Shown piece by piece: positions 1 to 12,507 of a DNA stretch of 64,000 bases (within the stretch, counting starts at the first letter, position 1; every line of letters starts with the position of its first letter). Both the position numbers and the translations under genes were made by a program. Below the pieces are notes generated by a model. It was not told the origin of the DNA, did not search any database, and was given only the letters and a program-made list of their open reading frames with translations. The stretch comes from Tubulanus polymorphus (Eukaryota; Nemertea; Palaeonemertea; Tubulaniformes; Tubulanidae): assembly GCF_964204645.1 (NCBI RefSeq), contig NC_134026.1:15890650-15954649 (forward strand). The letters run 5' to 3'.

Positions 1-160
1 TTCGGCTACAAGTTTTCGTTCAGAGATAACTGCTGAGCCATTTGAGCGACCTATCATTGATACCGTTTTCTAATAGCCTGTTTAGTAATGGCTGATGTTG
101 AACCTTATCAAATGCTTTGTCGAAATCCACCGTTGAACAGGATTCAAGACTGTGCAGAAA
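1..160 (-). pseudogene. LINE reverse transcriptase fragment
   Basis: Read on the minus strand, this edge-truncated piece encodes a non-LTR reverse transcriptase stretch: VDFDKAFDKV (RT motif with the first catalytic Asp region), then LLENGINDRSLKWLSSYL, typical of the palm between RT motifs of CR1/jockey-like LINEs. A stop interrupts the frame near base 18. A similar short RT piece lies at 24,545-24,640 on the plus strand, so at least two copies of the family are present. It is a relic; the rest of the ORF is off the left edge or lost. Confidence 0.7.
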
Positions 161-200
161 ACCCGTTATCGCTGCTATGCAGCTGTATTCTTATTTTAAA
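161..200 (-). repeat. copy of a short 'AGCTGC..AGCAGCGATAACGGG' repeat
   Basis: On the minus strand this matches the motif AGCTGCAAAGCAGCGATAAC that begins each 1.8-kb repeat unit at 28,264 and 30,064 and recurs at 13,430 and 32,289. Here it abuts the RT relic, so it is a dispersed repeat, not one confined to the 28-32 kb array. Bases 201-420 hold nothing I recognise. Confidence 0.5.
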
Positions 201-419
201 ATTTGTAACTTTACTGAATTTGGGAATTTTATCCCAGAATTTTATATGTAATAAGGATCAATATAGAATTGAATTGAATTATCACCTCATACACATGCCA
301 TCAGAGGACGCCGTATATAACAGCTATGCTATCATAAATTGCTAATCTCATGAAACCTGCATACCCCTAATATCGAACATATTTTCTAAAACATTTGAAT
401 ATTGAAATCATACGTTTAC

Positions 420-1270
420 ACATTTTTTTTTGACTGCACCGAAGGGTGTTGTTTTTTCGTTTCGTTAAGCTTATCAAACAACATTCTTCTCTTAATTAGG
501 ATTTCCAGCGGATAATCTGCGACAATTCTGGTACTGTTGCTTACCGCAGTATTGTGCACACTGTAAACTAACTCGCGGTCAGAATAATCCCTGAATTTGG
601 CAGTAATGGTTCGTGGGGTATTTTTGCCAGGATTACGGTGTATACGTTAGAAAACAATGTTATCTGTTCTCTCCATGCTTAGACCAAAGTTATCAGCCAG
701 TTCTCGTTTTGCGACTCTGGTACCCCTAGGAACACAAGGTTGTCCCGACGAGATCTAGCTTAAAGGTTTATTAATTTTTCTTCTATAGCACTGATATTTG
801 GGGTTTTCTTAATGTTCGATGTCACTCATTTTGGTAGTAAACTCGAGGCGGAGCTCATGTTATGCGTTGTCGACTTTGAAGTCCAGCGTTTGAACTTGTC
901 TAGTTCATCTTTGAGAGCTGAGAATTTCTTGTCTGTTTTCATTTCTTGCGACCGTTTCACCCCTCTTATTTCACCCAGTAGGGGTCGCTGCTCTCGTCAC
1001 TTGCTTTCGGATAATTCTCGACAGGGATTGCTGTTTTCTTCTTAGGTGGAGTAGAACTGGATCATCCCCTAGAGACCTGCCTCTTGGTTTTTTTGCCGCT
1101 GCTCTGCTGTCGCCATTCGAGTCAGGGTCAGCACTATTTTTCTTGCCGCTTTTCTTACTGCTTGGTTTATTATCAGGCATATTGTCAATAGATTGCAGAT
1201 TATTGTCAATAGATTGCACCGGTATACTTGGGTTCAGGTAACTCAGTTGGTGTGCAGTACACACGCTCAA
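420..1270 (-). pseudogene. LINE ORF1-like relic
   Basis: A minus-strand degenerate coding region. The 99-codon part at 971-1,270 is basic and low complexity (KPSSKKSGKKN, AAAKKPRGR). Further downstream, around 700-780, the frame reads RRDNLVFLGVPES, a hallmark of the RRM-like domain of LINE ORF1 RNA-binding proteins, and more RRM-like pieces follow toward 420. Stops and frameshifts break it throughout. Its position next to the RT fragment at 1-160 on the same strand suggests one rearranged LINE copy. The segment 1,271-1,640 holds nothing recognisable. Confidence 0.55.
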
Positions 1271-1702
1271 TCATGCGGAACGATATTTGTAGCATATGTC
1301 CCCGTGTATTCGGATCCCGAAATATAAATGACTTTTTCGGAAGCTTCTAGATATCTACAACATTCATGTAACAGTACAATTCCAACAGGTTGACAGGTCT
1401 AAAACCAGCGCTACTGTACGAGAGATAAATTTTCTGTAGACTCACACCGAGATTGTAGCCAGATCATCCCTCAAAATAATATGTAATTTTGCTCAAAATT
1501 TGGGAGATCCACAACGTCGCGATTATTGGATCGCCGCCATTTTATATAGTTTCCCTTTAAATTTAAGTGGCTGGTTTTATGTTGTATATTACCCCTAGCG
1601 TGTACTTTATGCTTACATGATTAGGGTTTTCTGTTACATCATAGAAAGCCCTATTGATATTCGCATGATTTATTAGGGTTTTCTGTTTCTCCACTGAGAA
1701 CT

Positions 1703-3200
1703 CTATTGATATTCGGTATTCGAAAAACGCCTAATGAAAAACACCGAATCGGAAAACGCATAACGCCTAATTCCTAGAAATATCCAAGAAATTGACCCTA
1801 AATCCCTACGTGAACTATGTAATGCAAGAAACCGATACGGTCTTTTGCAATAAATTGGATTGAGATTTTTACGGTTGAAGAGCGCGTGGAGCATGATAGT
1901 TCAATAAAGAACTGACAATGAAAAAGGGTAACAGGTGACTGATATCACAGCGAATTTCAATTCCTATGAACACTTTTCATATAGTGAATTCTATACTAGA
2001 GTAAAAAAAAAAACTTGAAATATTAACGAAACAGTTTTTTTGACGGAAAAATCGTTACCATCGAAATTTCAAAAAATTTTTAATTTTAATGCCTTGGTGA
2101 CCACTGGTCTAGTACGCGGTTTTCTGAAACAAAAGTGGCCAAGTCTAAATAAAGAACAACTATTGTAACAAATGATTTCAATTATTAGGAGCCCAATGCG
2201 TTTAATGGTTTTATCGCGCTGATTGGTTGAAAGACGGGTGTTAGTCATCTTGTGATGTAATTGTTTTTAAGAATCAATTAACCATAGATTTGATCTTATC
2301 ATAACTTATTTGTAGGTGCTTCTCGCAAACATTTTCTATTCATTGAGTTTTCTAACGCAGTACTGTTCAGATGATTCGAGTCAAGCTTAGAGTCAAGTAG
2401 TAAAACAGTCGATACTCGAAAAACGCCTAATGAAATACACCGAATCGGAAAACGCATAACGCCTAATTCCTAGAAAATGACCTAATTTCGTAATTGCACC
2501 ATCTACTGAGACTCACAATCCAACTCATCAACGGAACAGTTTGAAAATACATGTGTTTTACGCTTCACGAAACGAGACTACTACTCTAATAAACTTCATT
2601 ATAGGATGATAGAATGTCCGCCGTGCAAGCAATTAATTACATAACGCCATAGAAGTGTAAACTGAAACAGTTTACACTTCTATGATAACGCGAAAACAAA
2701 CGCCGCGGTTATAAACCGGCTTTCTTGAATTTTGAAACCGCAATGCATAAATATGGTACAACCTACGCTCGTAGGTACAACGCACACAAAGACTGATAAA
2801 ATAGCCTTTCTCAAAATTATCCTCCAAAACTGTTCACAACCACGCTAATGTGAACCTACCGAACCAATGAGAGACTAAATAATGTCCAGCCCCTGAACTT
2901 CCTTGAACAAAAAATAATAAACTATTTGTTCCATATAAAAAATATGATGTCTTTTATTATCATAATACTCTGTCTTAATATGAAATAATAACACAGATAA
3001 GCCTGTGTAACCAAAGACAGTAGAAACGAAGATGGAACAGGCGGCGCTCCACGCACTCCGACGTGAACTATGTAGCGTTGCGTTCATTGTTCACGTAGGG
3101 ATTTAGGTCAATTTCTTGGATGTTACTTGAATTAGGCGTTATGCGTTTTCCGATTCGGTGTTTTTCATAGGGCGTTTTTCGAATACCGATTGATATTCGC
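1703..3200. mobile_element. inverted-repeat element, arms about 120 bp
   Basis: The stretch about 1,703-1,828 (containing AACGCCTAATGAAAAACACC and TTGACCCTAAATCCCTACG) recurs as a reverse complement at about 3,083-3,200. A third, direct and shorter copy lies at 2,410-2,480. Long inverted arms about 1.3 kb apart suggest a non-autonomous DNA transposon or two opposed copies of a shorter repeat. The interior contains no recognisable gene. No clear target-site duplication was found. Confidence 0.55.
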
Positions 3201-3274
3201 GTAATTTATTTCTTTTTTTTCCCTTTTCCACACTTTTTTCGTCTAAAGTACATGCTTTACCTTACCGCTCACTA

Positions 3275-3510
3275 CGAAAGGGTTGTCATTATCGGTGATT
3301 TCAATGAAAATATGTTTCTGTCATCCACTGCAGATATATGCTGGAAACATTTGGATACGAACAATGGCTTACAGTACCAACAACTAATGCGGGTACCCTA
3401 GTCGATCATGTTTGTTTCACTGGTATTGCAAGACCACATTTTCAAATCATCCCAACATTCTATAGCCATCATGAAAAAGTTTCTTTGGGCTTCCACTGTT
3501 GAAATTATAA
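3275..3510 (+). pseudogene. endonuclease/exonuclease/phosphatase domain relic (Helentron-type)
   Basis: Plus-strand fragments read VVIIGDFNEN, the metal/catalytic GDFN motif of EEP endonucleases. After a frameshift near 3,340 they read LETFGYEQWLTVPTTNAGTL.DHV and PTFYSHHEKVSLGF, matching the C-terminal half of that domain (DH and SDHD-like motifs). In marine invertebrates this variant is commonly fused behind Pif1-type helicases in Helentron elements. No helicase part remains here. It is a short, frameshifted relic. Confidence 0.55.
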
Positions 3511-6500
3511 TAGATTTCACTCTAACATGACATTGTCTAATAGCGCACACATAGTATGTTTCTCATTTTCAACTTACCCTGATTTCATGAAACTACTTAT
3601 GCATACATCATACCCATCATGTTTGGGTTCTACCATTACTCCACAAATCAATTCAGTGTGTATTCTTGTTTATGAAGTTGGTCTAAACCTAGGATTTGCT
3701 GTTATGGCTTAGTAATATTAGTTGAGTATTCTTAATGACCGTACATTCTACTTGTATGTTTCACATTTTAAATCTGATACTTTGATTCCAGAGCTGCAGA
3801 GAATGCAACCAGTAGAAGCTATATTCATACAATACACCACTGGTGAATAATCTATCTTCTAGCCAATGGTTCTTGTGGCATTGGCGTTATAACTGGGTGA
3901 ATCCACATGTATTCTCGCCTGAGTATGTTTGACCGACCATGCCAGGTATGTCCAGCATTTATGTTCAACATCTCAATTCTGTGTATACCGTGGTTATTTT
4001 ATGCAGCCCTTCAATTTGCATTACAGATTGCTTAAAGTCCTGCTAGAACTACCCTTCTATAAGAACCGTTATTTGCAATGATAAACATGTATTATACCTA
4101 GCTTGTGAAAACAACTATTTAGGTTATATGTTAGTACTTTTATTAATTTCCAATGTTCTCATTATCCTTTAATCATTTAATTACACCATTTTTCAGATGA
4201 CTAAATGTCAACTGTTTCTACCTAAATGCGCACATAAAATACTCAAAATATTCTACCTGACACATGAGTTTGGAACGGGATTCTTCAGCAATGTTTGAGT
4301 TGAAACATGTCATGCCTATTTAGGTTGAAATGGAATACTTGATTTCCGATTCATATCACAAGATTGTATTTGACTCAATAACATCGATAATAGTCGATGT
4401 TCATTTCTTGACATAATCAAGAAAGAATATTATGTGCTTGTAGTTTTTGAATGCGTTGTAATAAAGAGATCTATCAATGTATAAAACAACACTTTTTCCT
4501 CATCAGTTAGATACATGTATCTTGATATTCCCACCATTTTTGCAGATGCACACGTCAGGAGACTGGGTCTTATTTTTTAGTATTACCTTTAGAGCGAGCC
4601 TATGTCAACGGTCTGGCCGATTGATAATCATTCATATGCTTAATACACTACGGTCAAAGCTATTTTAGCACACTCGAACGCAATTTCAGTAGCCTGTAAT
4701 TTCACTTCTAATGAGCGAATTGAACGGATTAAGCAAAAATATATTTTGTAATTTATTTTTCTTTATGGTGCGCAAAGTTGTAAGCCGTGGGTTTCATATA
4801 TTTTGAGAAATTAACCAAAAAGTGTCAAAAATTCGATTATTTGAGCACGTTTTTTATGCAGCATCTTTAACTGTCAAAAAAACTACATATGTGAAAATTC
4901 AATGCTATTTGCATCGGAAGAACTTAATCTCGTAAAGATCCGACGCTTTGTTCGGTAGTTATGGGCTTTCAAACACGAAACCCACCAAAATTTCGGTTAT
5001 GTATAATTTTCGTGACCCGTTTTGAACTCCATCATGACGTCATAGCATTCGGTGAATATTTAAATGAGGTGGATCAGCAGGTGCGCTATTTCACTAAACA
5101 AAATGGCGGCAAAATTGAAGAGTTCTCATTCATCATTTCAAGCGCAAATTCTGGTACTTAAGGCGTATGATATGATTTATTGTGTGCAATGTGTTCATCT
5201 AGTTTTGAAATCCCGTGCATAAGGTAACGTTGCATCAAGAAATTCTGGTTTCAAATTGAGGAAATTTACTTTCGTGTTAGCCACACGGCTGATTCACTGA
5301 TGATACTGATCAGCTGATAGCATCGAATCTGAGGTCGAAGATGAGTCTGATATTTACACGACTGGAATAATAGTTTTATCAGCATTAATTGAAGTCATTT
5401 AATTGACGTTCGTATAACGATCCATTTTGGAGCCTGATTATTTGTATTAGATTGTTAATTGCGGCACAGTGATGAAACAGTAGTCAACAGTAGTGTTCAA
5501 TCGCGCAGGCAGTATATTGCCTTATTACTCTCGACGTATCGGCCCCACTCCGCGCGGTTGCGCCACCGCGCGGTATTTACGCGAAGCAGCAGAACACAAA
5601 TATGGCCACTCTCTCAATTTTCAATGATAGAAATCGTGTGTGCATTTCAATTAGTTTGGCTGTTAGGGTTTTAAGGCACAATATAAGTTGATGATGTGAT
5701 ATGGCGATGTTAATTTATGATAATTCCGCAGTGAAGCTAGTCACGAACGGTGCCGATTGAGTGTACAGCTGCCAAAAACACTGAAATGTGCGTAGTTGCG
5801 TAACTATTTGCAGTGAATTGCAGACGAAACATGAAGCCTTAACGGCCGTTTAAATAAAAATTATTCCAATCGCAATTGTAAAATAAAAATGAGATAGAAC
5901 CTAAGTTAAAATCCTGGCAATTTCTAAAATGTTATTACTTATTTTTAGTCATTTCGGAACGGTTAGTTTTCCAACAATAATGAGGGGTGGTAGATAGTCA
6001 TGCAATCCGAGTCATCATTTATTACACGTTACTTCCGTGTTGTTGAAAATCTCGCGAGTCCTGGACCGAACCCCAATGAACAATGTGATCTGTGTGCTGG
6101 CCACAAATGCACACAGATCACACTACACTACCCAGTACCCACAGCTTTCATATATCCATCCAAATATTTAGTGTCTTTCTTCCTGGATACTATGGGTGTA
6201 TGTATCAGTTATAGATAGCGCGTAAAGGCGCAGGTCGCGCGTAACAACGATTCTGAGTGAAAGCTTGCTTGCCTACTAAAAGCAATCCTATCGTGAAATT
6301 ATTAAAAACCATATCAATCGATAAACTTTATTTCGCCAGTAAACGGCACTGGCCTCAAATTTGCATAAACTTGGGAGCTTCTGTCCAATGAAACCCAGGC
6401 CGATTGGTCCGGTACCTTGTCCGACACCGGGTTTCCCTGTGGGAAAACCCGGTTATTATTAATAGTGAAAGTGAAGAAATTCCGTTTTTAAATTCCGCGA

Positions 6501-8389
6501 TTCTGTCATTCCGCGATATGACAACACCGCACAAATATACCTTGTGCGATTGATTCAATGATGAGCATTTCGGTCATTCAAAAATGAAACTGTGTTTCTC
6601 ATCACCGCGCGCATCGGAAAAATCAGTGACAAAAATCTGGTAAAAATAAGTACGAAATAACAGTGAAATAACTTAAAGTTTACTCGCATCAGTACCAGTG
6701 CTCGCAAAAATGGAAGAAATTGTTCGGCTATTAATCAAAATTTGTGTAGATCGGGATTCGAAACTGGTCAGGCGTACGGTGATTTCGACAATCGTGGTCA
6801 CGATAAATCCATAAGTAAAAAACTTGCCCCCCATGCAATTTTTACTGCATTTTCTATAAATTGAATCTATATGCTGACTCTCTCATGCTCTTCGTCAATC
6901 CTTCTATACACAATTCATTTCGAGGTTTTTTAAAGCTAAGTTTATAAAAATAAACAACTACCTCTACGGGATCAATTTTGAATAGCCTTACGTTGACGAT
7001 CTTTCTACAGGTAATGATTTTTTGCATTGCATGCCAGTTGCGTTGGGTGGTACCATGCCCCAATACGGCTTTTGAGTTCTACTTGCAAGCGACTTATGAA
7101 GAAAATTCAATTAACTATAGAATTTACAGTACTCTGACTGCGGCTTATCTAACTATTGCAATACAAGAATGGTGAATTGTCAATCATTAATGAGAACTGC
7201 AGGAAGATGTGAACCAAGAATCCGATAAGTGAACAAACCATCTTCTGCATTGCAAGCCAGCACGAGCCACACACGGTTGAGATACGTAAAATATCATACA
7301 TTGTGAACAGCCCAATCGTATTACTTCCCACACATGAGACATATTGTCTCAAAAAATGCCCTAGAACGCATTTTCGAGTGTTTACATTTATGAAATTTCG
7401 CTGGAGGGCAAAGACACGCCGGGTAGGACTCCGCACCGTAAGCCGCTCAGATCAACCGTATCTTGCTCACTTGAAATGTACACCCCTCCCCCTTAAAAAA
7501 AAAACTAGAAACAAACCCTGCTATTGCCCTGCACGTGTAATATCTATTCATTTTATGATATTCTCCCGTGAATTTATATATAGAGTATAAAATAGTATTT
7601 CAAATTAGCAATTGACTATGCAGCAAATTCGATATGAGTCATCATATAACGTGGAGGCCAGAAAATCCTGAATTGTAAGAGTGTTGAGTGGCTTTTGATA
7701 CATATTACTATTATATTGACATATTGAATCAATGAGTTACAGAGTGCATAGTCATTTGAAATGACGAATCACTTTCGAGTTGAAACTTCTCGGCCAACAT
7801 AGTCGACGGGAATTGTTGCAAGTGGTGGGTCATTCAGTTCAGACATTTAACTAGTGACTTAATAACGTCAATCGTCACTAGCAAGCCAGCTTAGCAAACT
7901 AATGGATGTACATTTCGCCTTCTCATCTACACAACCTTACAGAAAGGTAAGAGACGTATATATCTTTATTCGCTTTATGTGCGTATTAAACTGTAGTTAT
8001 ACGGAGGCCCATTTATATTCTAATTTGGAATACATGCAACAATCATAGCCTACGTTTGTTCATGTTTCATTTTGGGAGAACATTCCAGGATGATATAAAT
8101 ACGGAGCATGTGTTAAAGGAGTGATGACGTATCTTTGCGTAGAAAATATGATAAAAATAGGTGTAAATAACGTGTTTATTCGTCATGGTTTGTTGCGTTT
8201 CTTCCGATTTTCAATACAACGAAATCATGTTCAAAAGCAATTATGAAAAGGCGAACACCGTTCATGGAAATTTAAACAGAATGAAGTATATGTATTTCTA
8301 AACGTATATTTTTTCATAAGGCGTAACAAAAATGATACCGTGTTTCTATGAAGCGACCCGGGCATTTTCGTAAAATGCAATACAATTCA
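3511..8389. other. no recognisable gene
   Basis: I see only short ORFs of random character across these 4.9 kb. A patch around 5,530-5,590 is GC- and CpG-rich. One strong hairpin at 6,424-6,453 is listed separately. Nothing supports an exon with conserved motifs. Confidence 0.5.
6424..6453. repeat. GC-rich hairpin
   Basis: ACCGGGTTTCCC and GGGAAAACCCGGT pair around a TGT loop with a single one-base bulge. It has no adjoining gene or U-tract, so it is not called a terminator. Confidence 0.5.
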
Positions 8390-8397
8390 TAATCAGT

Positions 8398-8945
8398 TCA
8401 TTAATTCTAGTTGGATTCTAGTTGAGTTTAGTTGTAACTATCTTCAACTAGAATTCAACTAGAATTGAGTAGAAAATAAACAAAATTAACAAGCTAGTTG
8501 ATTTAGTGTATTTTTCATTTAATTCTTATTAAAGATGTTGATTAATTTCTCAATAAAACTAACTTCAACTAGCACCAACTGGGATATAACTAAAGATACA
8601 TTAGATTAACAAACTAGTCTATTTTAGTTGAATTTTAGTTGTATTTCAAAATATTCCAATTAAAGTATATAAATTCAATTTTTTTCACTTTAGTTGGTAT
8701 TTTTCATTTTAAATTTTCATTCAATCCATGGCATCTAATTCATGTGCGAATTTATGATTTCTTAATCTCTTTTCTGTTTTATATTTCTTTTTACCAATTT
8801 CACAGCTTTTAATATTATTCATTTTATCTGAAATATAATTTGATTCAACAAATTTCTTATGATTATTACCGTTTTTATGATTATTTCCATTTTGAATATT
8901 CAATTTTTCCAATTTTTTTACATAATTTGATATTTTCATTCATCA
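8398..8945 (-). pseudogene. fragment of Polinton-like element: zinc-finger-like ORF and CTAG-rich leader
   Basis: Bases 8,721-8,939 (minus) encode 72 aa with a decayed zinc-finger-like segment (CEIGKKKYKTEKRLRNHKF, one Cys replaced by Gly) and Asn/Lys-rich composition. This is the same style as the C2H2-like proteins of the element copies at 36.5 and 58.5 kb. The flank 8,398-8,700 is AT-rich and packed with CTAGTTG/CAACTAG words, including an inverted repeat at about 8,404-8,464. It shares the word AACAAGCTAGT with the intergenic region at 54.93 kb. I infer a dispersed fragment of the same or a related element; similarity is by eye only. Confidence 0.4.
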
Positions 8946-8960
8946 AATCCTTTGAAATAT

Positions 8961-10640
8961 TTTCGTAATAGAAGTTCAATGCAGCTTATATTAAACTTCT
9001 TGCAATTAAGTAATGTTTTAAATCACGACTTCTGGTGGGAATGAAAGACACGTATCATTCGCGCGGAAAATCGAGCTAGTTCCCAACCGACAAGTAAATA
9101 TTCTAGTTACTACATCTGTAAAACAATGTTTAATCAAGATCAATAGAGTAAACATTGAATTGCAATCACATCGTAATTTGCTGGCGAATAGACATATTTT
9201 TGATATTCTGTCCGTCCCGTACTAACATCTTGCTGTTATTAGTAGACATTTCGGGACATAATGGACCAATGACAATCATATTCATAGAATAGCTTACCTT
9301 CAATGAGGAGAAATACCGGCCGTGTAAATGAAGCCGCGAATAAACCAGCCAGTATATGTGCGCGGTAGTGCACGATGTGTCTAGTGTACGGAAACGCATC
9401 GGGGACATTCACAAATGTAATCAAAGAAACTCGTTACTATTGATCTGTTGAAACAATATGTCAACATTGCGATTGAAATATTATGAAATAAAATTTAACT
9501 TCGATCTCGATCGATTTGAATTTAAAAACAAAACCAGCATTCGGCACATTCTATCCAAACTTGAATTTTTAAAATGTTCCTTATAGGCTACTAAATTTCT
9601 CGAATCTATCCAAGAAGCAATAGTTCAAAGGTCAAGCCACGTTATTATTAGAGAGTTAGGTGCGAGTTGGGCCCCTGCGTTTAGACAAGCCTGAGAGTAA
9701 ATCTAGACGTTTTTCAGTGAAAATTATGTTAAATGCTTGAACAACACCCAAAATTTCATAGTAAGTAGTAGCTGTCCGGGTCTATTCTGATTTCGCAGAA
9801 ACGCGAACATACATGTACAAAAATATCGGCAATTGGCTCCGATTTATGCATATTTTCGATTATTTCACAAAAACACGAGTTCGGAATTATATGAAATTTT
9901 CAGATCATAGAATAGATACTATATGACACCTCTGGTGAAAAAATCAGATCTCAGGACCATCAAGATAAAAACTGTGCCACCCGTTTTACTGAATTTTTTC
10001 GCAATAGGCAAATGAAAGTATAACATTAATTGTTGAATTTTGCTGATTGAAATATCTTAGAACTGTTAGCCAGTAAAAGCCAGTATCGAATGGTAAAAGC
10101 CAGTATCGACCGGATACGTGGACGATTTCAGTTCAATTTAGAATGAATTAATTCATTGCGTAGTTATCGTTGATCTACAAATTACACCTATTTAGGTATC
10201 AAATCTCAAACTATGAATTTCCCCCACATACATGTTTCTCTGCATTACATTGGAGATATTCCCAGTACAACATAGCTTTGTCCCCAAGAGAAACTAAACT
10301 ATCGATGTGTTTTTGATAGAAAAATGTACCGTTACACTCAACAGGAAATGAAAGGTGGACTCAATTTGCATTGACTCTGAAAAGATGTGGACAGGGTGCC
10401 TCGCCAACATTGAATAAAGGACCAATGTTCCAGTGGCTCGCCAAACTACGCGTAAAATATCTTTTACGCTAGTTGCAATAATTCATTTCATTGAAAATTA
10501 AACGAGAAAAATATTTATCAAAATGAACTCGACTTTGGTCAGTATCAACTTTTAATGAAACTGGCTTTCCTTAGAACGACAGCTCTTCCAAAGATTGGTG
10601 AAGAGGATTGTAAACTCAACGTCCATAATTTTGTAATTGT
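8961..10640. other. no recognisable gene
   Basis: Only short unsupported ORFs are seen. A small direct repeat (AAAGCCAGTATCGA) occurs twice near 10,075-10,110. Confidence 0.5.
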
Positions 10641-10649
10641 TGAGGAGAG

Positions 10650-11050
10650 AATCCCACAATGATAATAAAAAGTCCGAAAATGAAACTTCGAGATAGTAGT
10701 TTATTTCAACGTTTCGACTATATCCTAATAGTCATCTTCAGGAATAATGAGATACTACAGAAATTATGAGATACATATACAATCCAGAGACAAAGAGACT
10801 AAATCAAGTAATCAGAGATGATACAAACTAAAGGAAAATTAACGTAGAAACAGTTACACGCTAAAATAGATTAAAGGGAAGCAAACTAAGGGGTGATTAT
10901 AAACAACAATAGTGAGTATAAATATAAATGAAACTTAAAGTCAGTAGTAAAAAGAAAGACAAACTAAGGGCCACTTAAATTAAAACAAAGGTGAATACAA
11001 GTTAAGTCAGAGACGAAATTGATGAGAGAACAAATAACAAATAATCAAAG
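10650..11050 (-). repeat. Penelope-like element pseudo-LTR (pLTR), copy 1
   Basis: This segment of about 400 bp is nearly identical to 50,540-50,937. Here it lies just 3' (on the minus strand) of a Penelope-like GIY-YIG ORF, and at 50.5 kb it lies 5' of a possible N-terminal ORF piece. Presence on both sides of the ORF is how the pLTRs of Penelope-like elements are arranged. It contains a hammerhead-like ribozyme core, listed separately. Confidence 0.65.
10711..10741 (-). ncRNA. hammerhead-ribozyme-like core in the Penelope pLTR
   Basis: On the minus strand the sequence reads CTGAAGA (the CUGANGA box), then a 6-bp stem GACTAT/ATAGTC, then GAAAC. This is the order of conserved core elements around stem II of a type of hammerhead known from Penelope-like retroelements. 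Stems I and III and the cleavage site were not modelled. The second copy (50,605-50,635) keeps both boxes but loses the closing pair of stem II. Confidence 0.55.
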
Positions 11051-11056
11051 GGGAAA

Positions 11057-11777
11057 TCAAGTGTTGAGTTTAACCAGTTTACAGAGGAATTTTGATATAA
11101 GTTTATTATGGGGTGAAAAACCATTGTTAAGGTTTACAACGTTGTTGGAATTTTCAATAATTAATGCAGATTCCAAAATATGTCTTCTAGTTTTATCGCT
11201 GCAAGGGTAAACTAATTCAGCATTAGCAAAATCAAAATTGTGTGAAGTCTGAAAAACATGACTAGCAACTCCGCTTTCAGGTTTTAAGTTTTTTACATCT
11301 AATTTATGCTCTTTTATGCGTTGATTAAGATTCCGACCTGTTTCTCCTATATATACTTTGTCGCAAACTTTACAAGGTATTTTATAAATTCCACAGTTTA
11401 GGGATTCGGTTTTCGGTTTGTTGTTAATCAATATGTTACTAAGTTTATTATTGTATTTAAAGATAAGTTGTTTATTTAGTGACCGAAGAGAAACTTAAGA
11501 ATTCTCGAGGAAAGGTACATACGGTACAATGATAGGCTGTTTATCGGTAGCCAAGTAAGGAGTTCTAAGGTTGTTATTTCTAAAATGCGTAGTACGAGCT
11601 TTAAGGAGAGCTTTTTTCAATAGGAAATCGGGGTAGGCAAGTTTTTTGAGAGATTGGTTAATATGGTGAATTTCATCGGGTAGAAATGAGGGGTGGCAAA
11701 TTCTCAAAGCGCGAAGAAATAATCCTTGAGCTAAACCGAGTTTAATATCCGGAGAAGTAACTATAACTTTATATTCA
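11057..11777 (-). pseudogene. Penelope-like element: RT C-terminal region and GIY-YIG endonuclease
   Basis: One minus-strand reading frame broken by a single in-frame TAA at 11,495-11,497. The upstream part (from 11,777) reads through SPDIKLGLAQGLFLRALRIC and PDEIHHINQSLKKLAYPDF, typical of the segment after the RT palm in Penelope-like elements. The downstream part contains GIYKIPC, VYIGETGRNLNQRIKEH and the Cys/His pattern of the GIY-YIG domain with its zinc-binding residues. The enzyme nicks target DNA and reverse-transcribes the element RNA. The N-terminal part is not continuous: it lies inverted at 11,777-11,935. Confidence 0.85.
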
Positions 11778-11935
11778 TGAATCTACAGGCTATATGCGAT
11801 CAACTCAACAGGAACCTTTTTGAATATCTACCTCGTCGATTTCGGCTCGCCCTCCAAGAACTACGGAAGTTAAAGACTATTAAAATATCTAAGGCTGATA
11901 AAGGTGGCAAGATTGCACTCTCGATGCCATCAGGT
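11777..11935 (+). pseudogene. Penelope-like element N-terminal piece, inverted
   Basis: The plus strand reads LALQELRKLKTIKISKADKGG, matching the conserved region before the RT domain of Penelope-like proteins (a Leu-rich stretch then KADKG). It abuts head-to-head with the minus-strand part of the same kind of element at 11,777. Such a 5' inversion is what twin priming during target-primed insertion produces. Past 11,935 the similarity stops. Bases 11,960-12,505 hold nothing I recognise. Confidence 0.65.
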
Positions 11936-12507
11936 TCGAAGCCCTGCTGGGGAGGATAGTTTAAGGGCAGTACAAATTAAACTAGGCTGGTTACCGACGA
12001 AATCAGATTCATCGACTGACGTGGTTTATAATTATTTTACGATAGGATACTTTTATGGTAAGCCTAAGTGAGATTAAAAACAACTCGAGTCAATGTTATA
12101 TCAGCTCAGCATTTTTACAAATCGTTGTAAGATTGTACGCGTGACTTACCCCCTGGCGAGTGTTATCTACTAATGATCATGCATGGCTGCACACGGCTAA
12201 CGTGATATTGCCGACGCGAGTGTACTTAATATCTCATCACTGTGCCGCAGTTAATGGGTTCAACTATTCATGTCAGATGTCACGTGAGGTCTGTTTTTCG
12301 TCAATCAGTATAATAAAAGCCTATTTTCGTTTTCGACGTTTATAATTGGCAGATGTGACAACTGCAAACCTCAGTAACAAGGCACTTACATTCAGGGTGC
12401 GTAGGAAGATCGTGTCACTGAATATGGAATATCTAGTAAAGGCACGAAGAGACTATCGCTACAGAAGCAGAGTCTGTTTTTAAAGAACAATTTGGAGAAC
12501 CATTCTT

